A stretch of DNA of 64,000 nucleotides from Nematostella vectensis (GCF_932526225.1 NC_064046.1:1674001-1738000), one strand, 5' to 3'; numbered from the stretch's first letter, positions 23,814 through 35,220 are shown. The notes: a model not told the origin generated them from the letters alone. Made by a program: numbers and translations.

Positions 23814-24560
23814 GGGAGATGATAGGTAGAAAAATTAATAGATTGAATAAGATAACGTTTTTCTTATCATACTCTTTATGGACCGTTTCTTCTTTCGCCA
23901 AGGTAAGTCATCAAAACAAGAGGAAGATAGTGAAGATGTACTGGGGGTAATTTGAACTTTTGGCCTCCACTCCTCAAAGATCTCTCCGTTATTTATGAAA
24001 ATAATTGGATGGTATTAGAGATAAAATACACAGCTATGGCTTCTGAATTTGATGTTGTTGTTGTGTTTTTTTTTTACTTCTGGTTCATATCGTTCATATG
24101 TACATATCGTTGCAATATGACACGAAGAATTGTAAGCATTTCGAAAAGTTTACATTTCAATGAAAACTGGGGAAAAGAGCCGCTAGCCTTATTTGCCTTT
24201 CTTCATAAACTAATATAATATCTTGTGTATTCAGCTGTGTAATTGTAAGATGTTTCTTTAAAGGCACGGCAAAGAAATTATGCCCAAAATGGAGAAAATT
24301 TTTAGTCACTGAAGAAATTTTCAGTCAAAAATATCGCTAAATTAACATTAAACCTAACCTATTTTTTTCAATAACTATATCAAGGATTGATGTCATTTGT
24401 GTATCCCATATACATCCCCTTTTTGATGTTGTAATTCAGATTAACGATGATTGAAAGTGCGGTGGGCATGGAGGTACAAGGCAGATCGTATCGTAAATTC
24501 GTGGAAACATCACGTACCGATTTCTTACATTTCTCTTCTCTTTCTATATAAGTCTCATGC

Positions 24561-25892
24561 AAGCACAAGCGCATGCGCAACTCGAGTGAGAATCGGTCAA
24601 ACACAAGCGCAACACAAGTGAGAATCGGTCAAACACAAGCGCAACACAAGTGAGAATTGGTCATACACAAGCGCAACACAAGTGAGAATTGGTCAAACAC
24701 AAGCACGATACAAGTGAGAATCGGTCAAACGCAAGCACAACACAAGTGAGAATCAGTCAAACACAAGCACGATACAAGTGAGAATCGGTCAAACACAAGC
24801 ACGATACAAGTGAGAATCGACCAAACACAAGCACGATACAAGTGAGAATCGGTCAAACACAAGCACGATACAAGTGAGAATCGGTCAAACACAAGCGCAA
24901 CACAAGTGAGAATCGGTCAAACACAAGCACAACACAAGTGAGAATCGGTCAAACACAAGCGCAACACAAGTGAGAATCAGTCAGACACAAGCGCAACTCA
25001 AGTTAGAATCGGTCAAACACAAGCGCAACACAAGTTAGAATCGGTCAAACACAAGCGCAACACAAGTGAGAATCGGTCAAACACAAGCACAGCACAAGTG
25101 AGAATCGGTCAAACACAAGCACAACACAAGTGAGAATCAGTCAAACACAAGCACATCACAAGTTAGAATCGGTCAAACACAAGCGCAACACAAGTGAGAA
25201 TCAGTCAAACACAAGCACAGCACAAGTGAGGATCGGTCAAACACAAGCACAACACAAGTGAGAATCAGTCAAACACAAGCACAGCACAAGTGAGGATCGG
25301 TCAAACACAAGCACAACACAAGTGAGAATCAGTCAAACACAAGCACGATACAAGTGAGAATCAGTCAAACACAAGCACAACACAAGTGAGAATCGGTCAA
25401 ACGCAAGCACAACACAAGTGAGAATCAGTCAAACACAAGCACGATACAAGTGAGAATCGGTCAAACACAAGCACAATACAAGTGAGAATCGGTCAAACAC
25501 AAGCGCAACACAAGTGAGAATCGGTCAAACACAAGCACAGCACAAGTGAGAATCGGTCAAACACAAGCACGATACAAGTGAGAATCGGTCAAACACAAGC
25601 ACAGCACAAGTTAGAATCGGTCAAACACAAGCGCAACACAAGTGAGAATCAGTCAAACACAAGCGCAACACAAGTGAGAATTGGTCAAACACAAGCGCAA
25701 CTCAAGTGAGAATCAGTCAAACACAAGCACGATACAAGTGAGAATCGGTCAAACACAAGCACAGCACAAGTGAGAATCGGTCAAACACAAGCACAGAAAA
25801 AGTGAGAATCGGTCAAACACAAGCACGATACAAGTGAGAATCAGTCAAACACAAGCACGATACAAGTGAGAATCAGTCAAACACAAGCGCAA
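24561..25892. repeat. 32-bp minisatellite, about 41 copies
   Basis: The unit begins AATCGGTCAAACACAAGCGC and is 32 bp long. Copies differ mainly at a few positions (GCGCAACAC, GCACGATAC, GCACAGCAC; GGTC or AGTC). There are no spacers, so it is not a CRISPR array. 32 is not a multiple of 3, and the array is not a continuous ORF. Confidence 0.95.
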
Positions 25893-25981
25893 AAGAAAGA
25901 CTGTTGTTGTATTACCGTTTTGCGTGACTGACGTGACATATCATGACTGTTGTGTGACCGTAACCTTCTTTTGACTCTTAG

Positions 25982-27411
25982 TGCAAGGCGTGCCTTGCGT
26001 GACATGCTACGAGAGAAGAGATGCACGTGTGCTAGCTGGTCCTGCGATGGCAATCCTTGGGACGAGCCACAGGTATTGTAACATTCCAGTCTAATTTCAT
26101 AGGGCAGACAAACTTATGAGGCAAACAATGGGAGCCTTAGTTTAAGACTTATTTCAAAGCGTCCCCAGAGCAAACGCAAGAGGGAGAATGTTTTTCGGGG
26201 TGCTACTGCCTCAAGGCCTGTAGTCAGGATTTTGAGCGGGGTGGTTCGTTTTTCCATTTCAGAGGACCAAATTTCCGGTATACTCCTCTCCTCGCCTTAT
26301 AACATTAGGCAATCAATCTTGTATTTAAAATGTTATTAATAGGGTACATTTTAACATATAACGATAAAAATAAAGATTATTATTATAAAAAGTTTTTATA
26401 GTTATTTTAAAGGCATATTGATGTGCACGGTATATCTCCAGCCAAACGTGTTATATTTTTGTTTGCTCTGAGCGGACCTTCAAGCTGGGTGTGGGAGGGT
26501 TCGTCCGAATTCCCCCTGGCTACGGGCCTGGCCTCAAAGGAGAAAAAGAGACCGAGCGACATTGCTTGGTACACAAGAATTTCCGTACATTTAATTTGTA
26601 TTGACCTTGTATTTACTCGTTCTATAGGAATCGAAGTGTGAAGTCCCATATTGTGGACTCTTTGTGGACAGGTATTCAGGGCCATAGCAGGGGGTAGGGC
26701 ACTGGGGGCATGTCCCCTCCCCCCCATATTTTAAAAAATTACAAGGAAATGACCAGAAGGGGCGTGGCTGTGCCCCCCAATATTTTCTTAATGTTTATGT
26801 ATTGTGCCCCCCCCCCCCCAATATTTCGAGGAATGCTACAGCCCTGGTATTCTGCTGCCACACGATAATATCTCACCATCTCGGAGCACCGGTTCTGTCA
26901 TTCGTTCGATATCCGTTTTTGATCACTCCAAGATACGTCGTATCCTATTATTCCTTCTTTATTTTTCATATTATATATTCCAGGAAGTTGACCAGAAGAG
27001 ATCCTGTCACTGCAACAAGTATGACTGCGGGAATTCTTGGGACTCCTCCAAGGTACAAACAGACTTACCAGGTTACTTACCAGGAGGGGCGAACAAGGGG
27101 AATGGCCTGCGTACTATAGCCTGAATGGCCAATTACGACAAATTTCAGCCTGGGCTGAGTTTGAGCATAGGCTGAGTTTTTCTCCCGGTTAGGGCGGGCT
27201 GAAAGTTCAGCTCGATATCCCCCACAAATGTTTGTAATCTCAGCCCGAGCTGAAATTCATAATTTAATCGGCCACTGAGGGAGGGTGGGTGGTTGAGGTG
27301 AAGAGGGGGCGGGGATACGTAAAGGGAGGGGGGATGGTGAAAGGGCTGAACCGTCAGATAGCCTCTCATTGTGTTTTATGCTTTTTTTTTTTCTTGTCCT
27401 TGCAGATTTAG
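25982..27411 (+). CDS. Possible exons of a cysteine-rich protein (incomplete)
   Basis: Two segments with good splice borders, 25982-26072 and 26984-27052, both read in one frame as related modules: KRCTCASWSC...NPWD and KRSCHCNKYDC...NSWD. They share a C-x-C-x4-C pattern followed by GN-x-WD. A third exon starting at 27406 would stop at once (ATT TAG), and AATAAA follows at about 27484. I could not find a first exon in matching phase; a segment at 23819-23902 looks like a signal peptide with donor GTAAGT but ends in the wrong phase, and the assembly gap lies just upstream. Another fully open frame exists across the same exons, so the reading is uncertain. Family not recognised. Confidence 0.3.
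26214..26530. mobile_element. MITE family A, copy 3
   Basis: The left end AGGCCTGTAGTCAGGATTTT and right end CCTGGCTACGGGCCTG match copies 1 and 2. The interior is longer (317 bp) because of extra AT-rich sequence. Confidence 0.65.
26677..26845. mobile_element. MITE family B
   Basis: The ends CAGGGCCATAGCAGG and GCTACAGCCCTG are imperfect inverted repeats around 169 bp with internal C-rich runs. A partial relative begins at 45226. Confidence 0.55.
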
Positions 27412-27969
27412 ATGGACATTTCACGGATGCTGTCTTTCGATCAAATAACCCAGAAACGTAAAACTCCTCTCTATTTCAGCACCAATAAAAATATAAAATA
27501 AAAACAATGCAATGATTCAAAATAAGAGTAATTTTATTTTTGATATCATTGTCCCTCTCACTTATATTTCCCAACTAACGCAATAAAAAAATCCGAAAGA
27601 GTGGACCAAAATATTTGGGGGGGGGGGAGGAGTTATATGATAAAAATCTGACGACTCCCGAAAGAACTGCCATTGCAGTATCTCATTTTCTTGATATTTT
27701 TGTCTACAAATAGCTTGTCTATTGCGAGTCGGAAGTGGTGGACGTTGTGGGGGGGGGGGGAGGGGGATGCGCACCCCTTGCACCCCCCCCCCCCCCCCTG
27801 GGTACGGGCAGGGCATGGTGAAGGCCATTTTCTCAAAAAGGGTTAGGGCTCCAGTTTGCTATCCTCTTCCACCCTTGGCTGAAAATAAGGGGTTCCAAAA
27901 CATCTGACCCCTTTGAACGCCCCTGCAGATCTCATATAGTAATAATTTTCATAATTAAACATTCCATCA

Positions 27970-28081
27970 CACAGTGCAAGCAAAAACAAACTCGCATTTC
28001 TCCCTAACAGATGAATCATCAGTGAGAAATGTGAGAAGTTCTGTTAGTGAGAAATGCGGGTTCGTTTTTGCTTGCACTGTG
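27970..28081. repeat. 112-bp inverted repeat containing the KDSR stop codon
   Basis: The outer arms begin CACAGTGCAAGCAAAAAC on each strand and pair over more than 35 bp. The right arm is the 3' end of KDSR exon 11, coding for its last 12 residues and the TAA. The left arm is the inverted copy in the 3' UTR, so the mRNA could form a long stem. Confidence 0.85.
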
Positions 28082-31000
28082 CCACGATCTTGTCAAAGCC
28101 GGTAGCAGAAATCACCATCACCAGCCGCAGTAGTCCCATCAGTGAGATCTGTTAAACACCAAACAATTATAAGCCCTTTAAACCATAATCTTATTACATA
28201 CACCTACACATAATTTCACAGCTGAAATAATGAAAAGTTACAGAATTTGGCAATATAAAACGTTTGGAAATAAAAACACCGAGAAACATTACTTAACATA
28301 GGACACGAACCTGTGTAACTTTGTGAACAGAGTACCTGTTGAATCAAATCCAGCCAAGAAGTGGAAGGGGCTGCTCCGCATGTGACTATCTTCATCGCCC
28401 ATCCTTCTACACCACATGAGATCAAAAACTGTCGACACTACAAACACATCATATAAAAACAATGAATGGATTTACAAAAATCTTCTGGCTTCCTGATCTG
28501 AGGGAATAGCCATGACTGACTACGGAGCTCCCAGGTATTACATAAGAAAAAGGCGCAGATAGTTTTGCTTTAGATATAAAGGACTAACATTAATGTGCGC
28601 GGCATTCTGGCAAGGACTGCCAGAACATGAGCGTGGCTGTACTCGACTGCCGGATAAATTATTCTTACTGCTCTTTTCTGCAAAATTCTGTTAGAGGTTC
28701 AAGACCTGCCAGAACAAGAGCGTGGCTGTACTCGACTGCCGGATAAATTATTCTTAGTGCTCTTTTCTGCAAAAACTCAATTGCCTCTTCTGGGTAAGCA
28801 GGGAGCGTGGCACAGGCAGGAGCAGCGTACTCAAGCACAGACCGAATTAGAGCACAGAAGATTAAAACAATATCTTCCTAGGGAACGTCAGCCTTTTTAA
28901 GCACACGCAGGGCATAGAGCCTTTTAGTCGCTTTCTTCACTATATGATCCACATGCCCCCAGTTCCCCACCCCCTGCAACTGCCCTGCCCTGAGTCGGTA
29001 AACGAGGGGTTCTTTAGTGAAAATGATGTTCTATCATCTTTGACAACTGATCTTGCTTAACACCTATATTGCTGCTACTTCCTAATGATTCATTTCCTTC
29101 CTCTCAGATTATCCAGTAGACATATTGTAATAGACTAGGTCCTTGAGCAGACAAATGGTGGGATAGGTACCTTTACTCCCTGGAGAATAGTTTGCGCCAC
29201 CTGGTCTGGACTGAACAGCCCTGCAGAGCCACATATTAACTTAGTTTCTTCAGGCTGAAAAACAAAGACTCCTAATGATTACAATGAGGAAAGATGATAA
29301 TAAGAAATAAAAGGTAGAAGGAGGGGAGAAATGCCCAGGCTTAGGAATGATAAGGCACACAAAAGAAGGGAGGGAGGGAGAAAGAAAGAAAGGAACAACA
29401 GATAGTGGGAGGGAAAAGAAAGGGAAAGCATGAAGTAATCAAAAGGCAAGGCCCTTGCCAAGTCGTGGATAATAAAATGGTAATTTGGGACAAAAGCTTG
29501 GTTTTGGTGCCTTTTAACCCATTATGTAGAGTATGAACCAAACCAATAAATTTCTTGGCTTTATATGGTTTTATTTATACATAGGGTATTTTGTCTTAGA
29601 CAAGTGTAAACAATGGTACTACTGTTATTTTGGAATATATCTAGCTCAGCATATAACAAGACAACTGCTCACTTCGATTCGTACTGTAGACTAACTTTAT
29701 TCTTTAATTCAGATAATTATATAGTATACACCTTTGACCTTATATGGCATAACAATCACTTTTCACGCAATCATTACATACATAATCAATTACATCATCA
29801 CTAGTGTTAATCCTATAAATATCTTAATGCTAATACACTAAAGTTATGTTGGAATAACTGCTTCAGGTAAGTCTATGCCCATCTGATTGATTCCCTGGGG
29901 ACAACCAGTCAACCCAGATACCATTGATTGAAAAGGGCCCTTTAGTCCTCCTTGGGTGATTTTGCTTATAGACATTTAAAAAAACTGATTCCCCCTCTTG
30001 GCAGACGAAGTTAAGTCTAGAAATGTTATTCATGGAGACATTGGAAACAATGCTACTCGTTGCAAAGTGTGGATAAATTCTGAAACTTAAATTATAAAAG
30101 CAAGAATGTGTGGGGGCTAATTCAGCGAGCATGCATGCAAGAAATAAACAAAGAATTTGGTGGGAAGTGAAAATGGCTTACCAGTGGCGTTTCGTATGTG
30201 TGTTGACCACATGATATACTGAGTAAGTTGAACTGATGACGAATGGAGTTTGATGCGAAACCTTTCATTCAGATAGCTTTTTATAGAATGTGGCTTGATT
30301 TATTATTGCCAATAAGGCAGGAATGACGTTAAATCACAGTCTTAACCTAACCATCACCACCTTCAAAGAATTCAACTACGGCTGCCATGTTTGTTTTTGA
30401 CATGGTTTGGAAAACTGCTGACAATAATTCACGGGCTTTTTCCCTGAAACGCTTGTTTTGATTGGCCAAGAGTTGTGATATTAGATTGGCTATGGGTTAC
30501 ACTTGAGGGGACGATAAGTGATACAACCTTGCTAACCACAAAAAGTCCTGAATAGCTTCGCTATCCACGACTTTAAAAGTAGAGGGAGATGACCATTCAG
30601 GGTTGGAAGCTGAAGGAGGGGAAAAAGGCAGAGGGGTGGTAAAATGAAAAAGGTGAGAGAAAAACAACAGACAAGGAGGGGGGAGAAAGTAGGAAGGAGG
30701 AATGGAGGTTGGTAAAATAACTGAGTACATGATACATAGAGGAGACCTTACCTTTTCTTTGTTCTCATTTTCAAAGCCAGGAGTGTCAGTGTCTGGAGGA
30801 AATGCTACTGAGACAGCGACATTGTATAGCTTGGCCTTAAAGAATAAAAATACTTGTGTACCTTACCAAAACATTTGTTGCAATGATTTTGGTGATATCT
30901 ATCTTAAATGGTGAATTGATCTTTACCTCCATGTATAAACATTCTGCAAATCCCCTGACAGCGAACTTTGATCCCGAATAAGCACTCATTCCAAAAATAC

Positions 31001-33889
31001 CAAACTGGAAAGACAATTATTTATGGAACAAAATGTTTGGATTGTTATATAAGAGAAAGACTATTAGTACAAATCAACGAACAACAAGAGGAAAGGAGAG
31101 ATATAAACTTTGTGGACAAAAAAGGGGGGCAGAGACTCCTAGCCAAGACCTGTGACAAACCCTAACATACTTTAAGTCAGCAATGCAACATCAAGACATG
31201 AGATAATGCGATATCAGACATGAGACAATGTGGCAACCAGACATGAGATAATGTGATATCAGACATACATACATACATACATACATAAACTTTATTTAAG
31301 TGTCAAAAGTGTTTAGCTAAAAAACGCTAATTGTGGACACTATGAGACATGAGACAATGTGACAACCAGACATGAGATAATGTGATATCAGACATGAGAC
31401 AATGTGGCAACCAGACATGAGATAATGCGATAACAGACATGAGACAATGTGGCAACCAGACATGAGATAATGTGATATCAGACATGAGACAATGTGGCAA
31501 CCATACATGAGATAATGCGATATCAGACATGAGACAACCAGACATGAGATAAAGTGACATACCTGGCCACCTATAGATGAAGTAAACACGACATGACCAC
31601 ACCCTCTCTTCTTCATTCCTTTCATGACAGCATATGTAGGATAGACTGAGCCAAGGTAGTTGGTATTTATCATATTCTAAGAAATCCATATGTCATAATG
31701 AATGATAAATATTTGTAAAAAAATGAACCCTCTAATCAGGGCTTCTGGAAATATGCGGAAAAAACTCAAAATTATGCGGGATTCTTCGCTAAATTACGTG
31801 GAAAATCAATAATTACGCGCTAAATTACAAGGGATTTTGCAATACATTTTTCTTTAAAAATCAAAATTTTGCAGGATTCTTTATTGAATTATGAGCTAAA
31901 TTACATGGAATATCAACTTGAAAAGGTTATTTATTTTGCATGAAAATATCTTAGGCAAGTTTTCATTGGCTCCTGGCCACCAGCCAATTAAAAAAGGTAT
32001 TTTATTATTAGTCCTAGGCAAAGAACGCCTAGTCATTTTATTTGTTTTCAAAATTCAGTGCGAAATATCGCACTCTTACGCACTTTTTACGAGAAATAGA
32101 GGTAAGAACCCTAAAAGAACACAATAGCTGTGCAATTAAATGTTTTGTCTTTCAAAATTTAGCCAACTTATGCGGGATTACGCAGAAATTTGTGGATTAC
32201 GCGGAAAAAGCCAAATTACGCGCTTCCGCACAAGCACGTAATTCCAGAAGCCCTGTGTAATACAAAGGGTCTTACCATCGTAGCCAAATATATGCGATTT
32301 CTAAAATATTGAGCATTTGTTTGTGCCAATTTTTCAAATATCATTACCTTAAAGTCTTCAGGTCTTGTATCCTCAAATACTCCACAAACTGCATAGCCAG
32401 CACAATTGAATAGCAAGTTAACAGGGCCCAGGGCTAAACAGGCCTAAAAGGAAAGAAATGGTTGAAGCGCTAATATTTAGAGCCCTATTGTTTCATTAGT
32501 AAAATGATGCACAGGAATATGATTGTAGTGAACTGGATGCAGTGTGAAAAAAAGCATTGAAGATTAAAAATATCAACAATTATAATGAATCATACCTCAT
32601 CTATGACTTTTTGTACTGCCTCTACACTTTGACATAGATCAACTGAGAAAACAGAGACCTTAAGAGATAAAGAATGCAATTAATAAATTAATAATTTTCA
32701 CATTTAAAATGACAACACAGAATACTTTTCAAGTGAAATGCAACACAGGCATACCTGGGAGGGGGGGCATGACCTGGGAGGGGGGCATGACCTGGAAGGG
32801 GGGGCACATGACCTGGGAGGGGGGGCATGACCTGGGAGGGGGGCATGACCTGGAAGGGGGGGCACATGACCTGGGAGGGGGGGCATGACCTGGGAGGGGG
32901 GCATGACCTGGAAGGGGGGCGTGACCTAGGAGGGAGGGCATGACCTGGGAAGGGGGCATGACCTGGAAGGGGGGCGTGACCTGGGAGGGGGCATGACCTG
33001 GAAGGGGGGGCACATAACCTGGGAGGGGGGCATGACCTGGGAGGGGGGCATGACCTGGGAGGGGGGGCATGACCTGGGAGGGGGGGCATGACCTGGGAGG
33101 GGGGGCATGACCTGGGAGGGGGGGCATGACCTGGGAGGGGGGAGCATGATACAGAGACTTGGGGACACAGCACAGGGGACACAGCCACACCCCTTCTAGT
33201 TGTGTCCTTAGCGATTTAACGACATCTGAGGGGGGGGAGGGCACAAGGATGTCTACCTTTCTCCCTGGCTGCAAGTGTTTCTCCACTTGCTGTCTTGCAC
33301 CCTCTAGTTTTGCCTTAAAGAAAAATAGAATAATTTTTTTTAGACCCAATCCTGGAACCTCTCGAAAACTATATCTTTCGGTGATCGGATGTATAAAGCA
33401 TGTTAGATGTGTTAGAAGATTTAAGCAATGTAGCCAGGGTAGCAACTACAACCACAACCACAACCACACCTCACACCGTTTTTGAGTGCCTACCCGTTTT
33501 TGAGTGCCTGTCCCTCCTACGGTTATCCCACTGAGGTACATCTCTGTATACTCTTACCTTGTTCCTTGCCAAGAGGGTCACACTTGCTCCCTGCTGAGCG
33601 AGTTGTACAGCAAGTGCTCTACCGATACCACTTGATCCACCCGTAACCTGGTCAAACCATAAGTAGGCACAGAAGATAAGCGATCACATCTGAGCCCCGC
33701 AATCCCACACTTAGGTCAAGGAAGGTGTGCTAGGCAAAATGGCACTGAACAAAAATAGCCCGAGATTACAGGGATATTGCTTACGATAGCGTGTGATCCA
33801 TTGATCTGTGTTTTCTTCCTGTAAAGGAGGTCTAACGCGAGTAAAACAGCAATGAACGATGCAAGTCCGATGACAGCTTCTACGAACAT
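28044..33889 (-). CDS. KDSR: 3-ketodihydrosphingosine reductase, 11 exons
   Basis: The enzyme reduces 3-ketosphinganine to sphinganine with NADPH, the second step of sphingolipid synthesis, at the ER membrane. Exons on the minus strand: 33889-33785, 33647-33558, 33313-33257, 32658-32596, 32443-32348, 31676-31563, 31004-30927, 30835-30752, 29254-29171, 28428-28336, 28148-28044. They join to 322 aa (human 332). An N-terminal membrane helix (about 4-20) precedes the short-chain dehydrogenase domain: TGGSSGIG (37-44), NCAG (118-121), Ser170, and YSGSK with Y184 and K188. An upstream in-frame ATG at 33949 exists, but the chosen start places the helix as in human. All ten introns are in phase 0. 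The C-terminus lies in an inverted repeat. Confidence 0.95.
28610..28970 (-). pseudogene. LINE reverse transcriptase C-terminal fragment (KDSR intron 9)
   Basis: On the minus strand this reads as the 3' part of a CR1/L2-type ORF2 (motifs [39 protein letters not shown]). It has an in-frame stop near its start. An 89-bp segment is duplicated in tandem (copies from 28617 and 28706), shifting the frame. A dead fragment. Confidence 0.7.
31192..31560 (-). repeat. Minisatellite of alternating 22-23-bp units with an insertion
   Basis: Units CAGACATGAGACAATGTGGC and CAGACATGAGATAATGTGAT alternate, giving a roughly 45-bp higher-order repeat beside KDSR exon 6. At 31261-31343 it is interrupted by (ACAT)n plus a short retroelement-like end containing AACTTTATTTAAG, similar to 7843-7930. 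Confidence 0.85.
31737..32255 (-). mobile_element. TIR element family C, copy 1 (KDSR intron 5)
   Basis: 519 bp with ends CAGGGCTTCTGGAA and TTCCAGAAGCCCTG, flanked by near-identical 6-bp repeats TCTAAT / TGTAAT. Interior blocks match the copy at 42938-43539 in reverse orientation. It is rich in GCGTAATT-like motifs and has no transposase ORF. Confidence 0.8.
32755..33150 (-). repeat. G-rich minisatellite in KDSR intron 3
   Basis: About 20 copies of a 17-22-bp unit GGCATGACCTGGGAGGGGGG. The long proline-rich ORFs on the minus strand here are products of the repeat, not genes. Confidence 0.9.
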
Positions 33890-34153
33890 GGCGGAGTTGT
33901 ACTCATGGGGAACACCGCCGTATTGGCTAGCGTAGGCTCTGTCACGCAATTTGTCACGCCATCGAATGTACCTTATTTTTGCACGAACAGTTATTGAAAA
34001 TTATTTTCATCTTACATTCTCTTCTAGATTACAACTGCTGCTGCATTATATAACTTATAGGTATTATTATTTTGTTGAAAATGAGGGAATTTCACTTACT
34101 GCTGATTAGGTGACTGCGGGCGCAGAAGCCGCCATGAGGATAAAACTCTAAAA
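33890..34153. promoter_or_regulatory. Divergent KDSR / PDF promoter region
   Basis: Only 264 bp separate the KDSR and PDF start codons, which face away from each other, so a shared bidirectional promoter is likely. No clear TATA box or known element stands out. Confidence 0.5.
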
Positions 34154-34846
34154 ATGTTTTCAAAATTACTGCTAAGAAACTACGGAAAACTACTGTTTGA
34201 TGGATATACAGTTACCTATCTGACAAGAACAAGAATCAGGCAGATATCGGAATGGATTCCCAAAGAAATAAAATCGCTTATTCCCCGAGATCCGAAGATT
34301 CGACAAGTTGGAGATCCGGTTTTGAGAGAACCCGCCGAAGCAGTGGACGTCACTTTCGTCCATTCCCCAGACTTCAAAGCCATGGTAGATAGACTTGTGA
34401 AGGTCATGAGGAGCCATGATGGAGCTGGAATAGCTGCTCCACAGATAGGAGTCGGATTACAAGTTATCGCCATGGAATACACAGGAAAACACATGAAGAA
34501 ATTAAAAGACAATGGCTTCTCAGACAAGGATTTAAAACGTATGGGTATTGCTATTGTTCCTCTAAAAGTATTTATAAACCCTAAACTCAGGGTTATTAAC
34601 CCTAAAATGTTGGCATTCCGTGAAAGCTGTTTAAGCGTTGAGGGCCATAGTGCTGTCGTGCCCCGGATGTCAGAGGTAGAGGTGACTGCTCTGGATCAAA
34701 ATGCCACGCCCATTACTTGGAGAGCGGCAGGTTGGCCTGCTCGTATCTTGCAACATGAGGTGGACCACCTTAAGGGGAACTTGTATGTGGATTCTATGTT
34801 GTATAAGACATTTATGAATAACAACTGGCAAAAATATGCCAAATAA
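34154..34846 (+). CDS. PDF: Peptide deformylase, mitochondrial
   Basis: The enzyme removes the N-formyl group from new mitochondrial proteins using a metal ion. The 230-aa, intronless ORF begins with a basic, Ser/Thr-poor leader of about 35 residues typical of mitochondrial import. All three catalytic motifs are present: GAGIAAPQ (90-97), ESCLS (157-161) with metal ligand C159, and HEVDH (201-205) with ligands H201 and H205 and catalytic E202. Bacterial enzymes read EGCLS and human PDF EGCES; the ESCLS here keeps the bacterial Leu but has Ser for Gly. AATAAA follows at 34902. An intronless gene between intron-rich neighbours may be an old retrocopy or an ancestral state. Confidence 0.94.
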   Translation: MFSKLLLRNYGKLLFDGYTVTYLTRTRIRQISEWIPKEIKSLIPRDPKIRQVGDPVLREPAEAVDVTFVHSPDFKAMVDRLVKVMRSHDGAGIAAPQIGVGLQVIAMEYTGKHMKKLKDNGFSDKDLKRMGIAIVPLKVFINPKLRVINPKMLAFRESCLSVEGHSAVVPRMSEVEVTALDQNATPITWRAAGWPARILQHEVDHLKGNLYVDSMLYKTFMNNNWQKYAK

Positions 34847-34901
34847 AAGAGCAAGTAAAGACACAAACACTGTGAATGTGTTAACCTGGGAAACCAGGAT
34901 A

Positions 34902-34907
34902 AATAAA
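34902..34907 (+). terminator. PDF polyadenylation signal
   Basis: AATAAA lies 56 nt after the PDF stop codon. Confidence 0.6.
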
Positions 34908-35115
34908 TCAATTTCTGACATATATTGTTTTTGCAAGACCTTGTTATTTCAATATAATATCCCTTTTTTCTAAAGACTGGATTTGGGATTAGCAAATGGG
35001 GGGAGGGTGCATTTTTTTAAAACTTCCCATTTAAAGTACTGTAGTAAAAAGAAGCCACATTCCCACTTAGCCAATAACAAACAAATATGTGACGGGGGAA
35101 AGTGCATTCACAACT

Positions 35116-35220
35116 AGTCTAGTTCTGGGACCCTTCTTTGATGGCTCTTGTTCTACCTGTGGTTTCGGCGACACCACAGGTAGACCAAGAGCAGTAAAAG
35201 AATGGTCCTGGAACTGGACT
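35116..35220. repeat. 105-bp near-perfect hairpin
   Basis: Two arms of about 48 bp pair across a short loop near 35165-35172; the inner stem CTACCTGTGGT / ACCACAGGTAG is perfect and about six mismatches are spread over the rest. It may be a short MITE or the precursor of a small RNA. It lies in the intergenic space after PDF. Confidence 0.7.

Noticed and set aside
23819-23902. Signal-peptide-like first exon with GTAAGT donor
   Set aside because: Its phase leads to an immediate stop in the 25982 exon; kept only as a note in that entry.
24561-25892. Looks like a CRISPR array (32-bp repeats)
   Set aside because: The units are directly joined with no spacers and the context is animal; it is a minisatellite.
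31317-31689. ORFs with repeated [12 protein letters not shown]-like units
   Set aside because: Only the first part is KDSR exon 6; the rest is minisatellite read-through.
32688-33445. Long proline-rich ORFs on the minus strand
   Set aside because: They are translations of a G-rich minisatellite inside KDSR intron 3.
33889-33949. Upstream in-frame ATG for KDSR
   Set aside because: It adds 20 residues before the membrane helix that are not expected in the family; it could still be used, but the inner ATG fits better.
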